From NCBI GenBank assembly GCA_015060385.1, contig SUYO01000003.1:1-64000 (forward strand): a stretch of DNA of 64,000 bases, written 5' to 3'. Numbering within the stretch: position 1 is the stretch's first letter; each line of letters begins with the position of its first letter. The position numbers and the translations under genes are program-made. The notes beneath the pieces were generated by a model. That model did no database searches. It was given only the letters and a program-made list of their open reading frames with translations, and had not been told where the DNA came from. The DNA is from Bacteroidales bacterium. Its GTDB lineage: Bacteria > Bacteroidota > Bacteroidia > Bacteroidales > UBA932. Positions 8,480 through 17,830 of this stretch are shown here, piece after piece.

Positions 8480-10804
8480 ATGAAAAAGACAATCATTACA
8501 ATTGCATCGGTTTTTCTGATGTTTGCTTCGGTGTTTGCGCAGGAAGTCCTTCCTTTCCGCAATCCGGAACTTTCGAGAGAAGAAAGAATCGATGACCTCA
8601 TCTCAAGACTGACCCTTCAGGAGAAGGTGAACATGATGATGCATGGCTCCAAGGGAGTCGAGAGACTCGGAATTCCTGACTACAACTGGTGGAACGAGGC
8701 ACTTCACGGTGTGGCGAGGGCAGGTCTTGCCACAGTCTATCCTCAGACCATCGGTATGGCCGCGACCTTCGATCCTGAGACCCACCTTCAGACATTCACA
8801 TATGTTTCTGACGAGGCACGTGCAAAATATAACGACGCAGTAAGCAGGGGAGAGTACAAGCAGTATTACGGACTGACTTTCTGGACTCCTAACATCAACA
8901 TCTTCAGAGACCCGAGATGGGGCCGTGGTCAGGAGACCTACGGTGAGGACCCTTTCCTTACCTCAGTAATGGGTGTGGCTACCGTAAAGGGACTCCAGGG
9001 AGACCATCCTGACTATTACAAGACCCATGCATGTGCAAAGCATTTCGCCGTGCACAGCGGTCCGGAGTGGAACAGGCACAGCTTCGATGTAGTCGTTTCT
9101 TCAAAGGATCTCTGGGAGACTTATCTTCCTGCGTTCGAATCACTTGTAAAGGACGGAGATGTGCGAGAGTTCATGGGAGCGTACAACAGCTACGACGGTG
9201 ACCCTTGCTGCGGAAGCTCCTTCCTCATGAAGGATATCCTCCGTGGAAAATGGAACTATCAGGGTCTTGTGGTCTCTGACTGCTGGGCTATCAATGACTT
9301 CTTTGTGGTAGGTCACCATGAGTCCCATCCTGATGCGGCTTCCGCTTCGGCTGCTGCTGTCCTTACGGGTACCGACATCGAGTGCGGAAGCGCATATGTG
9401 AACCTGATGAGCGCTGTCGAGGAAGGAATGATCACTGAAAAGGATATCGATGTGTCCATCCGCCGTATCCTGGGCGGACTCTTCGAACTCGGCTTCTTCG
9501 ATCCGTCGGAGATCGTTCCATGGAGCAGTATTCCGTTCTCGAACGTTGATTCACAGGAACATAAGGACCATGCCCTCAAGGTTGCACGTCAGTCGGTCGT
9601 TCTCCTCAAGAACGAGAACAACCTCCTTCCTGTCGAGCCTTCGAAGGTCAGGAAGATCGCCGTCGTAGGTCCGAATGCCGATGACGACAAGATGATGCTC
9701 GGAAACTACAACGGTACTCCTTCGCACACGGTGACGATTCTTGAAGGCATCAGGGCGGCTTATCCTGATGCAGAGGTTACATATGAAAGAGGATGTGACC
9801 TTGTAGAGGGTTACGTATATGTTGATCCACGTCTTCAGAGAGGCTTCCGTGCCGAGAATTACGAGGGACTTTCAGAGGAGCAGATGGCTGAGATCAGAAA
9901 GATGGAGGCGGAGCGTCAGGCTCTCCTTGCTGCTGCTCCCAAGCCGATCCCTTCAGAGAACTATACTCCTGAGGCTCTTGCGGAATTTGCGGCAAAGACT
10001 GCCGAGGGCGCTGATGTTATCTTCTTTGTAGGAGGACTTGCTCCTACCATCGAGGGCGAGGAGATGAGGGTCACGATCGACGGATTCAAGGGCGGTGACC
10101 GCGAGAGGATCGAGCTTCCTGATGTTCAGGGCAAGATGCTCAAGGCTCTCAAGGCTACAGGCAAGCCGGTCGTATTCGTGCTCTGCTCAGGCAGTGCTGT
10201 AGCCCTCGAGCAGAACGAGAAGGATTATGACGCCCTTGTATGTGCATGGTACGGCGGACAGGCCGGCGGTACAGCCGTGGGTGATGTGGTAAGCGGAAAG
10301 GTATCTCCTTCAGGCCGTCTTCCTATCACATTCTACAAGTCTACTGCACAGCTTCCTGACTTCCTTGACTATAACATGAAGGGAAGGACATACCGTTACA
10401 TGACTGAGGAACCTCTCTATCCGTTCGGCTACGGTCTCAGCTATGCTGACTTCTCTTATGGCAAGGCAAAGCTTTCGTCAAAGTCGATCAAGGCTGGTGA
10501 AAGCGTGACTGTAAGCATCGATCTCAAGAACAACAGCGAAGTCGCATCTGACGAGATCGTCCAGGTATATGTGAAGCGTCTGGATGATCAGGATGCTCCG
10601 ATAAAGGCTCTTAAGGGTTTCCAGAGGGTAAGCATGAAGGCAGGCGAGACAAAGACCGTGTCTGTCGAGCTTCCTGCCTCATCTTTCGAGTATTATGATT
10701 CTTCGGCTGATGATCTTGTCGTGAAGCCTGGAAAATATCAGATCCTCTACGGATCCTCATCCGCAGACGCGGACCTCAAGGCTCTTCCTCTTACAGTGAA
10801 GTAG
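8480..10804 (+). CDS. GH3 glycoside hydrolase, beta-xylosidase-like
   Basis: The 774-residue secreted enzyme has a signal peptide ending V-F-A-Q. The N-terminal GH3 barrel carries R-D-P-R-W-G-R-G-(Q)-E-T-Y-G-E-D-P and the nucleophile Asp267 in V-V-S-D-C-W-A-I. The GH3 C-terminal sandwich and a fibronectin-III-like domain (about 670-770) follow, after P-F-G-Y-G-L-S-Y. The G-D-P-C-C-G-S and V-S-D-C-x-A-I signatures point to the beta-xylosidase/arabinosidase clade; beta-glucosidase is the alternative. It probably acts in the periplasm on oligosaccharides. The start at 8480 is set by the signal peptide. The 3' end overlaps the convergent small gene by 14 bases. Confidence 0.88.
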   Translation: MKKTIITIASVFLMFASVFAQEVLPFRNPELSREERIDDLISRLTLQEKVNMMMHGSKGVERLGIPDYNWWNEALHGVARAGLATVYPQTIGMAATFDPETHLQTFTYVSDEARAKYNDAVSRGEYKQYYGLTFWTPNINIFRDPRWGRGQETYGEDPFLTSVMGVATVKGLQGDHPDYYKTHACAKHFAVHSGPEWNRHSFDVVVSSKDLWETYLPAFESLVKDGDVREFMGAYNSYDGDPCCGSSFLMKDILRGKWNYQGLVVSDCWAINDFFVVGHHESHPDAASASAAAVLTGTDIECGSAYVNLMSAVEEGMITEKDIDVSIRRILGGLFELGFFDPSEIVPWSSIPFSNVDSQEHKDHALKVARQSVVLLKNENNLLPVEPSKVRKIAVVGPNADDDKMMLGNYNGTPSHTVTILEGIRAAYPDAEVTYERGCDLVEGYVYVDPRLQRGFRAENYEGLSEEQMAEIRKMEAERQALLAAAPKPIPSENYTPEALAEFAAKTAEGADVIFFVGGLAPTIEGEEMRVTIDGFKGGDRERIELPDVQGKMLKALKATGKPVVFVLCSGSAVALEQNEKDYDALVCAWYGGQAGGTAVGDVVSGKVSPSGRLPITFYKSTAQLPDFLDYNMKGRTYRYMTEEPLYPFGYGLSYADFSYGKAKLSSKSIKAGESVTVSIDLKNNSEVASDEIVQVYVKRLDDQDAPIKALKGFQRVSMKAGETKTVSVELPASSFEYYDSSADDLVVKPGKYQILYGSSSADADLKALPLTVK

Positions 10805-11498
10805 ACGGATCAGTTACATAATTGCAATGCGAACAGGCTGGCAGATGAAATTCGGTGCCGTCCCCGCAATGCAGAACGAAATTATCTGAAAGTTCCTCAT
10901 AGCTGATGCTGTGGGGAACTTTTTTGAAGGTATGCCACACTCCGTCTTCCTTGTAGTTCAGTTCACGTTCGCTCCATACGCTGCCTTTGCTTGATGCGAA
11001 GGCTCCCGGTCTTCCGTCTTCCTTCTCTACGGCTATGAATACAGCTGTCGGGCCTGTGGCTATGTCGATTATGCGGACCTTTCCATAGTATCCGGAATAT
11101 TCCGCATTGAAGTCGAAGACCTTTGCCTGCAGGGCAAGGTCTATGGAAATGATTTCAGAACTGTCGCTTACCGCATGACAGGTGTTCTGACCGGCATCTA
11201 TCCTGATGAGTTCTCCCTTGAGGTCGATATGCCTTCTTCTGGCCTTGTCGAAGGGGCTGTCCCAGAAAAGGACGGTGCCTCCGTCTGCGATGGCGATGAT
11301 TCCGTCTCCGAAACCATCTATTCCGCGCAGGCGCATGCCTTCCGGAATGTCCATTTCAATGTCCACCCCGTCCAGACGGCATACGAGGGTGGAATCCGTG
11401 CCGGTGACCACGGCATCATGGACGGTACAAGAAAAAGTCTCTGACCGGGCCTGAAGCCCGATCAGAGAAATAATAATCATTATGATGGTCTTACGCAT
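10791..11498 (-). CDS. Small secreted protein of unknown function
   Basis: The 235-residue protein has a hydrophobic signal peptide (I-I-M-I-I-I-S-L-I-G-L-Q-A) and then an all-beta region with D-G-(V/x) turns. It ends in a cysteine pair in a C-S-H-C segment. I recognise no family; a beta-propeller-like fragment is possible. A TTG two codons earlier is the other start option (11501). It begins six bases after the end of the large GH3 gene and is probably co-transcribed with it. Confidence 0.6.
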   Translation of the reverse strand: MRKTIIMIIISLIGLQARSETFSCTVHDAVVTGTDSTLVCRLDGVDIEMDIPEGMRLRGIDGFGDGIIAIADGGTVLFWDSPFDKARRRHIDLKGELIRIDAGQNTCHAVSDSSEIISIDLALQAKVFDFNAEYSGYYGKVRIIDIATGPTAVFIAVEKEDGRPGAFASSKGSVWSERELNYKEDGVWHTFKKVPHSISYEELSDNFVLHCGDGTEFHLPACSHCNYVTDPSTSL

Positions 11499-11503
11499 CA
11501 ATG

Positions 11504-14500
11504 CTATTTGAGACCTGTGCTGCTGATCCTGAACATCTCGAAGGATGCCTTCATCGGCTTAGGCTGGACAGGAGCCTGTGCTCCTCTTCTGAAGCCTCCG
11601 AATGAAGGCATGACTCCGTCGCAGGCGATAAGACCTGCCTGGATGTCCTTAAGTCCTGTTTCTACCTGTCCTGCCTCGACGTACTTTTTGCCGTCAGCAG
11701 AGTACCATGCGGTGTAGGTGTCACCCTTCTTCTGGAGTCTGAGCCAGATCACATTGTCCTTGATGCCCTCAGGAGTCACAGTCACGGTAGCCTTGCTGTT
11801 TCCTCCTTCCTCGCATACGATCTGTACGCTTGCGCCGCCCTGTCCTCCTCTTCTGAACATCTGCGCGCTGTATGCGAACTTGACGAAGTTGTCATCGTCC
11901 TGATATGCAACGATACCTGCGTTCTGAGCCGGCGCAGCAGGAGCATCCGAGCAAGTGAGCTTGGTGTCGATTGTCCAGTCTGTGTTTGCGCTCTGTACGA
12001 ATACATTGGCAGCGTTGTTGTTGGCGACTGTAAGGTCTCCTGTCTCGGTTGTGATTGCAAGGGCTCCGTTCTCGACTGCCCAGTTTGCCTTGTTCTCGTT
12101 GAGGATGGTCCATACCGAAGCCGGTGCGCTCTTGAATTCGTCAGACACGGCCTTTGTTCCGAAGTTAACGAAATACTTCTGTGAGTCAGCCGTAACATCG
12201 TCGTTCACTGTAACCACAGCTGTACCAGGGACTGCCTCAGCCTGCTCTACAACCACTCTCAGCGATGCGTCCTTTGCTGTTGCGGTAACCTCAGGAGCCT
12301 TTGCAGAAGCCTTCCTGAGGAAGCTGTACTGGCTTTCACCGTTCTTGAGAACCGGCTTTCCTGAAACCTTGAGGCTTGCAAGAGAGAGATCAGGCATTAC
12401 CTTTACAGAGTAGGTGTCGCATACGGTCTTGCCGTCGACGGTCACCTCAACCGTGATCGTAGCAACTCCCTGACCCTTTGCAGTGATCCTGCCGTTCTCG
12501 TCGACTGAGATCACAGAGTCGTTGTTGCTTCTGTATACCGCAGCTGTCTTGTCGACGCTGATGAATGCGTCGTTGCTCAGACATGCTGTGTATGAAGTCG
12601 CGGCAGTCTCGCCGACCTTGAGGACTGAAACGCCGCAGTCTGCAACTACGGTCTTGAGCTCAGGCTTGAATGCAGAACCGTTCATTGTTGCTGTCACCGT
12701 GCCGCGGATGTCCTTTGAAGAAGAACCGATCTCGAATACATATCTTCCGCTGTCGTAAGTGATGCGGTCTGTATCCATGTCCCAGAACCAGAGGTCTTCG
12801 CAGTCCACCTCGATTTCGACTGTCTTGGTCTGTCCTACAGGGATGGTAACCCTCTGGAAGCCCTTGAGCCTCTTGATAGGGCGCTGTGCAGAAGCCGGGC
12901 TGTCAGGTGTCGAAACATAAAGCTGCACAACCTCGTCTCCGTCGTATGAACCTGTGTTCTTCACATCCACGCTTACGGTAACCTTGTCCTGAGGAGTTAT
13001 AGCGTTCCTGCTGATGCGGAAGTTCGAGTACTCGAATGTAGTGTATGAGATACCGTAGCCGAACTCATATGAAACAGGCTTTGTGAAGTACCAGAGAGTA
13101 CGTCCGTTCTTGCCTTCTCCTCCACGGAGGGTATAGTCTGTGATTGCAGGGAGGTCCTTCACGCTCTTGTACCATGTGGCATTGAGCTTACCGCCAGGGT
13201 TTACGTCTCCAAAGAGGATCTTGGCGATTGCAGCACCCTGTGCCTGTCCGTTGTAACCTGTCCAGAGGATGCCCGGAACATTCTCAAGGTTCTTGAACTC
13301 CTCTACCTCTACGCATCCGAGAGTCTGCATCACGACGATGGTGTTCTTGTTCTGGGCTGCTACAGCCTTGATGAGAGAGATCTGGTTTCCAGGCAGGTCG
13401 AGGGTAAGGCGGTCAGCCTCTTCGGTAGCGGTGTTCTCGTCTGTTCCGACGAATACTACGGCTACATCGGACTCTCTTGCTGCCTTGAGCACGCTTTCAT
13501 CGATTTCGTCATCCTCCGGTGCCTTGTAGACAAGGTAAAGGGTCTTAGGCTCGTTTACACCGAGTCTGAGGACCTTTGCCTCCATAGGTGTGCTGGCTCC
13601 GTAAACTCCGCCTACAGGCTTTCCTGATGCCTTGGTGGCTTCGAGTGTACTTACAAGGTTTCCGCTAGGAGAATCCACATGAGCCTCGATGATACCTCCC
13701 TCTGTAGGGATGTTCACTCCGATGGTGATCTTGTCTACATTCACGAGGTCGATGTTGTCGTATGCAGTCCATGAACCGTCATCGATCGAACGGACCTGCT
13801 CTTCCGTACCCATTCCCGATCCTACGGTGACACCGTCCGAGCATGCGCTGAACTTTGTGGCGTCATGTCTTGTGACAGTGCCGTCAGCCTTGTGGAGTTC
13901 GAAGTAAGCGATATATAGAAGATTGCTCTTGCTCTTTGTGCTTCCTCCCGATGCAAGGGTGACCTTTACTTCAGGATTGCGTGCAGCGAGATAATCGGAG
14001 ATTCCCTTGTATGGGCTGATGCGGCTGCTTTCCTCAGGGCGGCCTGAGTAAGGTCCGAGTTCGACTTCGTCAGCTTGCGGGCCGATCAGTGCGATTGACT
14101 TGATTTCAGACGCCTTGATAGGAAGGGCCCTTCTGTCTGTGCCGCTCACGATCTCGTCCTTGAGAAGGACAGGAGTCCTTGTGGCGACCTCTTCTGCCAG
14201 TGCCTGATATCTCTCCGCGTTCACTGTGCTTGCAGGATAAAGGGCATACGGAACCATCGGCTCGGGATCGAACTCGCCGGTACGCATGCGGATCGTGAAT
14301 ACGTTCACGAGGGCGCGGTCGATGTCGGCCATTGTGATGAGACCCTGCTCGAGAGCGTTGATTGCAGAACGCTGGTATACGCTTCCGCAGTCAGAGTCCA
14401 CACCTGCCTTGAGTCCGGCTGCGGTAGCCTCTTCGGCTGTCTCCACATAATAGTGGCCTGTGTATATGTCCTCGATTGCGGCACAGTCACCGGTAACATA

Positions 14501-15271
14501 TCCCTTCATGCCGTATGTGCGGCGCGCAATCGTGTCAAGATACAGGGTGCTTGCAGATGTAGGCACACCGTTCACCGCATTGTATGAAGACATGATCGAA
14601 GGAAGGTCGTCGTTCTCGATGAGTTCCTTGTATGGGTAGAGGTAGAATTCCCTCATGTCCCTGCTGTCCATGTTCGAACTGCTGACGTGGCGGTCGAACT
14701 CGCTGTTGTTTGCGAAATAATGCTTCGCGCAAGGAACGGCCTTCAGATAGTCAGGGTCATTTCCCATGAGTCCGCGTACATAAGCTCCGGACATCACGGC
14801 AGAAAGATAAGGGTCCTCTCCGTAAGACTCTCCGGTACGTCCCCATCTCGGGTCGCGGATCGGCTCCACCACAGGAGACCAGAAGGTCAGTCCCTTGGTT
14901 CCGGTCTGGAAGATTGCACGGGCTTCGTCTGCGATTGCGGATGCCTCTCTTTCAAGAAGCTGAGGGTCCCATGAGGAACCGGTGGCAACGCTGTTGGGGT
15001 ATGAGGTAGGTCCCTGGATGCCGACTGAAGGATTGGCTCCTGCAAGTACGCCATGAAGAGCTTCGCTCCATACGTTGTACTGTTTTACGCCGAGTCGCGG
15101 TACAGCTGCCATGTTGTTTCCGAGGAGGCTTTCCTTTTCCTCCAGAGTAAGTCTTGATACCAGATCCACCGCTCTTTCCTCATAAGAGTAGCTGGTGTTC
15201 TGATAGATAGGAGTCTTGTCCTCAGCCAGTAGCGGACTGATGAGCAAAAGCAACATTGTCAGAATGTTCAT
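11504..15271 (-). CDS. Multidomain GH3 glycoside hydrolase with CBM-like insert and C-terminal beta domains
   Basis: The 1255-residue secreted enzyme has, in order, a signal peptide (1-17) and a GH3 barrel (about 20-340) with R-D-P-R-W-G-R-T-G-E-S-Y-G-E-D-P and nucleophile Asp262 in V-T-G-D-C-A-A-I. An inserted jelly-roll resembling CBM6 (about 450-585) splits the GH3 C-terminal sandwich (about 370-735). A fibronectin-III-like domain (760-850), a Big_2-type Ig domain (about 890-955), a further beta domain (960-1040) and a concanavalin-like jelly-roll of the DUF1349/GH43-C2 type (1042-1252) complete it. Sequence features favour the xylosidase-like GH3 clade. The extra modules suggest binding to insoluble or cell-wall glycans. 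Domain limits are by eye. Confidence 0.85.
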   Translation of the reverse strand: MNILTMLLLLISPLLAEDKTPIYQNTSYSYEERAVDLVSRLTLEEKESLLGNNMAAVPRLGVKQYNVWSEALHGVLAGANPSVGIQGPTSYPNSVATGSSWDPQLLEREASAIADEARAIFQTGTKGLTFWSPVVEPIRDPRWGRTGESYGEDPYLSAVMSGAYVRGLMGNDPDYLKAVPCAKHYFANNSEFDRHVSSSNMDSRDMREFYLYPYKELIENDDLPSIMSSYNAVNGVPTSASTLYLDTIARRTYGMKGYVTGDCAAIEDIYTGHYYVETAEEATAAGLKAGVDSDCGSVYQRSAINALEQGLITMADIDRALVNVFTIRMRTGEFDPEPMVPYALYPASTVNAERYQALAEEVATRTPVLLKDEIVSGTDRRALPIKASEIKSIALIGPQADEVELGPYSGRPEESSRISPYKGISDYLAARNPEVKVTLASGGSTKSKSNLLYIAYFELHKADGTVTRHDATKFSACSDGVTVGSGMGTEEQVRSIDDGSWTAYDNIDLVNVDKITIGVNIPTEGGIIEAHVDSPSGNLVSTLEATKASGKPVGGVYGASTPMEAKVLRLGVNEPKTLYLVYKAPEDDEIDESVLKAARESDVAVVFVGTDENTATEEADRLTLDLPGNQISLIKAVAAQNKNTIVVMQTLGCVEVEEFKNLENVPGILWTGYNGQAQGAAIAKILFGDVNPGGKLNATWYKSVKDLPAITDYTLRGGEGKNGRTLWYFTKPVSYEFGYGISYTTFEYSNFRISRNAITPQDKVTVSVDVKNTGSYDGDEVVQLYVSTPDSPASAQRPIKRLKGFQRVTIPVGQTKTVEIEVDCEDLWFWDMDTDRITYDSGRYVFEIGSSSKDIRGTVTATMNGSAFKPELKTVVADCGVSVLKVGETAATSYTACLSNDAFISVDKTAAVYRSNNDSVISVDENGRITAKGQGVATITVEVTVDGKTVCDTYSVKVMPDLSLASLKVSGKPVLKNGESQYSFLRKASAKAPEVTATAKDASLRVVVEQAEAVPGTAVVTVNDDVTADSQKYFVNFGTKAVSDEFKSAPASVWTILNENKANWAVENGALAITTETGDLTVANNNAANVFVQSANTDWTIDTKLTCSDAPAAPAQNAGIVAYQDDDNFVKFAYSAQMFRRGGQGGASVQIVCEEGGNSKATVTVTPEGIKDNVIWLRLQKKGDTYTAWYSADGKKYVEAGQVETGLKDIQAGLIACDGVMPSFGGFRRGAQAPVQPKPMKASFEMFRISSTGLK

Positions 15272-15318
15272 GATGTTTCAGTTTAGTGTTATTGTTTTTT
15301 GATATATGGTCAATAGTC

Positions 15319-15326
15319 CAAAAATA
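15319..15326 (-). promoter_or_regulatory. -7 box TATTTTTG for the large GH3 gene
   Basis: Exact TAnnTTTG on the minus strand, 48 bases before the start at 15271. A TTTG on the same strand at 15354-15351 could be the -33 element, although its 24-bp spacing is longer than the usual 19-21. Confidence 0.5.
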
Positions 15327-15335
15327 CGCAATAAA

Positions 15336-15369
15336 ATTTATTTTAGCATGCAAAGATTTATTTTAGCAT
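15336..15369 (+). repeat. Tandem 14-bp direct repeat
   Basis: ATTTATTTTAGCAT occurs exactly at 15336-15349 and 15356-15369, a period of 20 bp (two helical turns). It lies just upstream of the minus-strand GH3 promoter. The spacing is what a dimeric activator binding two direct half-sites on one DNA face would need. Confidence 0.55.
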
Positions 15370-15470
15370 CATTTTTTCGTCACATTTTTCTTTTTCTTAT
15401 CATGTTTTACGCGATCCCTGTCCATCTTTGAGGCGGCCATATCCTTTGGCCGGACTTAAAACATACGGAA

Positions 15471-17033
15471 ATGCTTATAAACATACATGCGGCAAAGTGT
15501 ATCGGAATAGATGCTGTTCCGGTCACAGTGGAGATAGATGTGACTTCCGGAATCGGAATCCATCTTGTGGGACTGGCGGACGCGGCTGTCAAGGAGAGTC
15601 TTCTCAGGACGATCACAGCTCTGCAGTCCATGGGATTCAGAATCCCCGGAAAGAAGATAGTGATAAACCTTGCCCCTGCGGACATGCACAAGAAGGGAAG
15701 CGGGTACGATGTCCCGATAGCCTTGGGGATAATAGCCTCCTCGGGACAGATGGACCTGCCCTTGCTGGGCGATTACATGATAATGGGAGAACTCAGTCTT
15801 GACGGCAACGTAAGGGAGGTGCCGGGTGCGCTTCCTATCGTCGAGCTGTCTGCCAGGACCGGTCTCAAGGGATGCATACTGCCTGTGGAGTCGGCGATGG
15901 AGGCTGTCGAATACGAAAGCGTGGAGGTCTTCGGGGTGGATAACCTCGGCGATGTGCTTAGGATACTTTCCGGGGTGGACCAATGCGGTGACCTGAGGGT
16001 TTCGTCGCGTTTCAGAGAGACAGGAAATGTCGGACATGAAGTGTCCGATACGGAAAATGATGTATTCGCTCCGATGGACTTTTCGGAGATTGTGGGACAG
16101 GAAGGAGCCAAGAGGGGAGTGGAGATAGCCTGTGCCGGAGGACATAATGTAATGATGATAGGATCTCCGGGATCCGGAAAGAGCTCTCTGGCAAAGGCTA
16201 TGGCAGGGATACTTCCTCCGATGACACTGGAAGAATCCGTCCAGACAAGCAAGATATATTCGGTCGCAGGAAAGGGCAATCCTCTCGGTGGGCTCATGAA
16301 GACCCGCCCGTTCAGGTCTCCGCACTACAGCGCTTCCGTTGCCGCTCTGATAGGCGGCGGTTCGGAAAATATCCTGCCCGGGGAGATATCCCTGGCCCAT
16401 AACGGGATTCTTATGATAGACGAGTTCTGCGAGGCTCCGAAAAAGGTGCTGGAGGTGCTGAGGGCCCCGATGGAAGACAGGAAGGTGACGATCTCCCGTC
16501 TGAAGTCCAAGGTAGAGTTTCCTGCCGACTTCATGCTTGTGGCCGCGGCGAATCCCTGTCCCTGCGGCTTCTATGGCGAGGGGGACAGGTGTACATGTAC
16601 CCCGTCCCGGCGCATGGCCTATCTCTCCAAGCTTTCCGGGCCCATCATGGACCGTATAGACATACAGCTATGGATGCACCCGGTCGAATCGCGTCAGCTC
16701 GTGGAGCGTTGTCCTTCCGAATCAAGTGCCGTTGTAGCTGAAAGGGTTCTGAAGGCCAGGGAAATACAGAGAAAACGTTTTGCCGGTGACGGCATATTCT
16801 GCAATGCGGCCATGAACAACCGTCTGATCGAAAGATATTGTCCTCTGGACAAGGAATGCAGGGAACTTCTCGAGGCCATCATTGACAGGATGGGACTTTC
16901 CGCCAGGGCATGTACGCGCATCATCAAGCTCGCACGGACGATCGCCGACCTTGCAGGCTCGCCCGACATCCGTCCCGAACATCTCTCGGAAGCGGCCGGC
17001 TACCGCTTCCTCGACCGTCAGAACATCTTCTGA
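15471..17033 (+). CDS. comM: YifB/ComM-family Mg-chelatase-like AAA+ ATPase
   Basis: The 520-residue cytoplasmic protein has an N-terminal ChlI/LonC-like domain (about 1-170, with H-L-V-G-L-A-D-A-A-V-K-E-S). A Mg-chelatase AAA+ domain follows with Walker A G-S-P-G-S-G-K-S-S (231-239) and Walker B I-L-M-I-D-E-F. A cysteine cluster lies at N-P-C-P-C-G-F-Y-G, and a C-terminal helical domain ends in S-A-R-A-(C)-T-R-I-I-K-L-A-R-T-I-A-D-L. In Vibrio and Haemophilus ComM is a hexameric helicase for branch migration in natural transformation; whether that role holds here is unknown. Length and motifs are complete. Confidence 0.92.
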   Translation: MLINIHAAKCIGIDAVPVTVEIDVTSGIGIHLVGLADAAVKESLLRTITALQSMGFRIPGKKIVINLAPADMHKKGSGYDVPIALGIIASSGQMDLPLLGDYMIMGELSLDGNVREVPGALPIVELSARTGLKGCILPVESAMEAVEYESVEVFGVDNLGDVLRILSGVDQCGDLRVSSRFRETGNVGHEVSDTENDVFAPMDFSEIVGQEGAKRGVEIACAGGHNVMMIGSPGSGKSSLAKAMAGILPPMTLEESVQTSKIYSVAGKGNPLGGLMKTRPFRSPHYSASVAALIGGGSENILPGEISLAHNGILMIDEFCEAPKKVLEVLRAPMEDRKVTISRLKSKVEFPADFMLVAAANPCPCGFYGEGDRCTCTPSRRMAYLSKLSGPIMDRIDIQLWMHPVESRQLVERCPSESSAVVAERVLKAREIQRKRFAGDGIFCNAAMNNRLIERYCPLDKECRELLEAIIDRMGLSARACTRIIKLARTIADLAGSPDIRPEHLSEAAGYRFLDRQNIF

Positions 17034-17105
17034 ACCTTCCTCTTTCTCGGAAAGGGGGGGACTTGCTGTCGGCCTGATGGTCTCAAAAATTATTTGTATT
17101 GAAAT

Positions 17106-17137
17106 TTTGTTATTTATTTGATAATATTATATATTTG
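17106..17137 (+). promoter_or_regulatory. Complete promoter (-33 TTTG, -7 TATATTTG) for higBA
   Basis: TTTG at 17106-17109 and TATATTTG at 17130-17137 are separated by 20 bp, the consensus arrangement. The start codon of higB lies only four bases after the -7 box, so the mRNA is probably leaderless or nearly so. Confidence 0.65.
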
Positions 17138-17141
17138 CGTC

Positions 17142-17435
17142 ATGAGAATAATATCTATCGGCAGGCTGAAGGAATATTGGGAAATGCATCCCGATACGAG
17201 GATTCCGTTGAGCGAGTGGTACATAAAGGTCGGAAAGGCAAGATGGAAATCATTCCGGGATATGAAAAATGACTTCAATTCTGTCGATTATGTAGGCAAT
17301 CAGCGCTATGTCTTCAATATAAAGGGGAATGCCCACTGTCTGGTGGTAGCCGTCAAATTTACTCCTCAGCTGGTATACATACGCTTTGTAGGCACGCATG
17401 ATGAATATGATGCAACAGACGTTAAAACAATATAA
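17142..17435 (+). CDS. higB: HigB-type mRNA interferase toxin
   Basis: The 97-residue protein of the HigB toxin family (RelE-like fold) has the W-Y-x-x-V-x-x-A-x-W motif, the F-N-I-K-G-N-x-(x)-R/C-L-V-V strand and a terminal F-V-G-T-H-x-E-Y-D motif. Members cleave mRNA on translating ribosomes and are silenced by the partner antitoxin. The start at 17142 fits the family N-terminus (M-R-I-I-S). The antitoxin follows after two bases; toxin-first order is the HigBA hallmark. The shift to A+T-richer upstream DNA suggests a mobile module. Confidence 0.9.
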   Translation: MRIISIGRLKEYWEMHPDTRIPLSEWYIKVGKARWKSFRDMKNDFNSVDYVGNQRYVFNIKGNAHCLVVAVKFTPQLVYIRFVGTHDEYDATDVKTI

Positions 17436-17437
17436 GT

Positions 17438-17803
17438 ATGGCAAAGATAAAGAATCAGGATACCTATGAGGCTGTCATGACAAGAATAGATGAAATCTTT
17501 TCCATGACGGATGAAAATACGGATCCGGGAGATCCGAAACTTCTGGAACTTGACATATTGTCGGAATTGGTCGAGGAGTATGAAAAGGAGAAGTATCCGA
17601 TAGAAGCCCCGTCTCTGGCATCCGTCATTCTATATCGCATGCACGAGATGAATCTTTCCCAGAGGGACCTGGCTTCTCTTCTGGGCATGACGGCTCCAAG
17701 GCTATGTGAAATACTCAACGGGAAAAAGGAACCTACATATCAGCAGGCACGACAGATATCTGCAAAGCTCGGGATAGATGCAGACATAGTCCTTGCCTTA
17801 TAA
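17438..17803 (+). CDS. higA: HigA-type antitoxin with HTH domain
   Basis: The 121-residue protein has an N-terminal acidic helical part (about 1-60), expected to wrap the toxin, and a C-terminal Xre-type helix-turn-helix (about 63-118; N-L-S-Q-R-D-L-A-S-L-L-G-M-T-A-P-R-L-C-E-I-L-N-G-K-K-E-P). This matches the HigA family that partners HigB_toxin proteins. It would bind the toxin and repress the promoter at 17106-17137. It starts two bases after the higB stop. Confidence 0.9.
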   Translation: MAKIKNQDTYEAVMTRIDEIFSMTDENTDPGDPKLLELDILSELVEEYEKEKYPIEAPSLASVILYRMHEMNLSQRDLASLLGMTAPRLCEILNGKKEPTYQQARQISAKLGIDADIVLAL

Positions 17804-17818
17804 TCTTCATGAATTTAC

Positions 17819-17826
17819 TATCTTTG
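17819..17826 (+). promoter_or_regulatory. -7 box TATCTTTG directly before tsaE
   Basis: Exact TAnnTTTG with the tsaE ATG four bases further on (TTTGCGACATG), the same geometry as higB. A partial -33 (CTTG) lies at about 17792-17795. Confidence 0.6.
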
Positions 17827-17830
17827 CGAC

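Noticed and set aside
5750..11498. Paralogy between the two unrecognised all-beta proteins at 5750-6907 and 10791-11498
   Set aside because: Both look beta-rich with D-G turns, but I could not align them with any shared motif order.
15456..16400. A 314-codon reading frame antisense to comM, and similar long antisense frames at 20289-21041, 33555-34310 and 53163-53885
   Set aside because: All lie opposite strongly recognised genes, have shadow-like composition and no domain, promoter or signal.
17142..17803. The toxin-antitoxin pair as the edge of a larger defence island
   Set aside because: Neighbours are comM and tsaE, both core genes; no other defence or mobile gene is adjacent.
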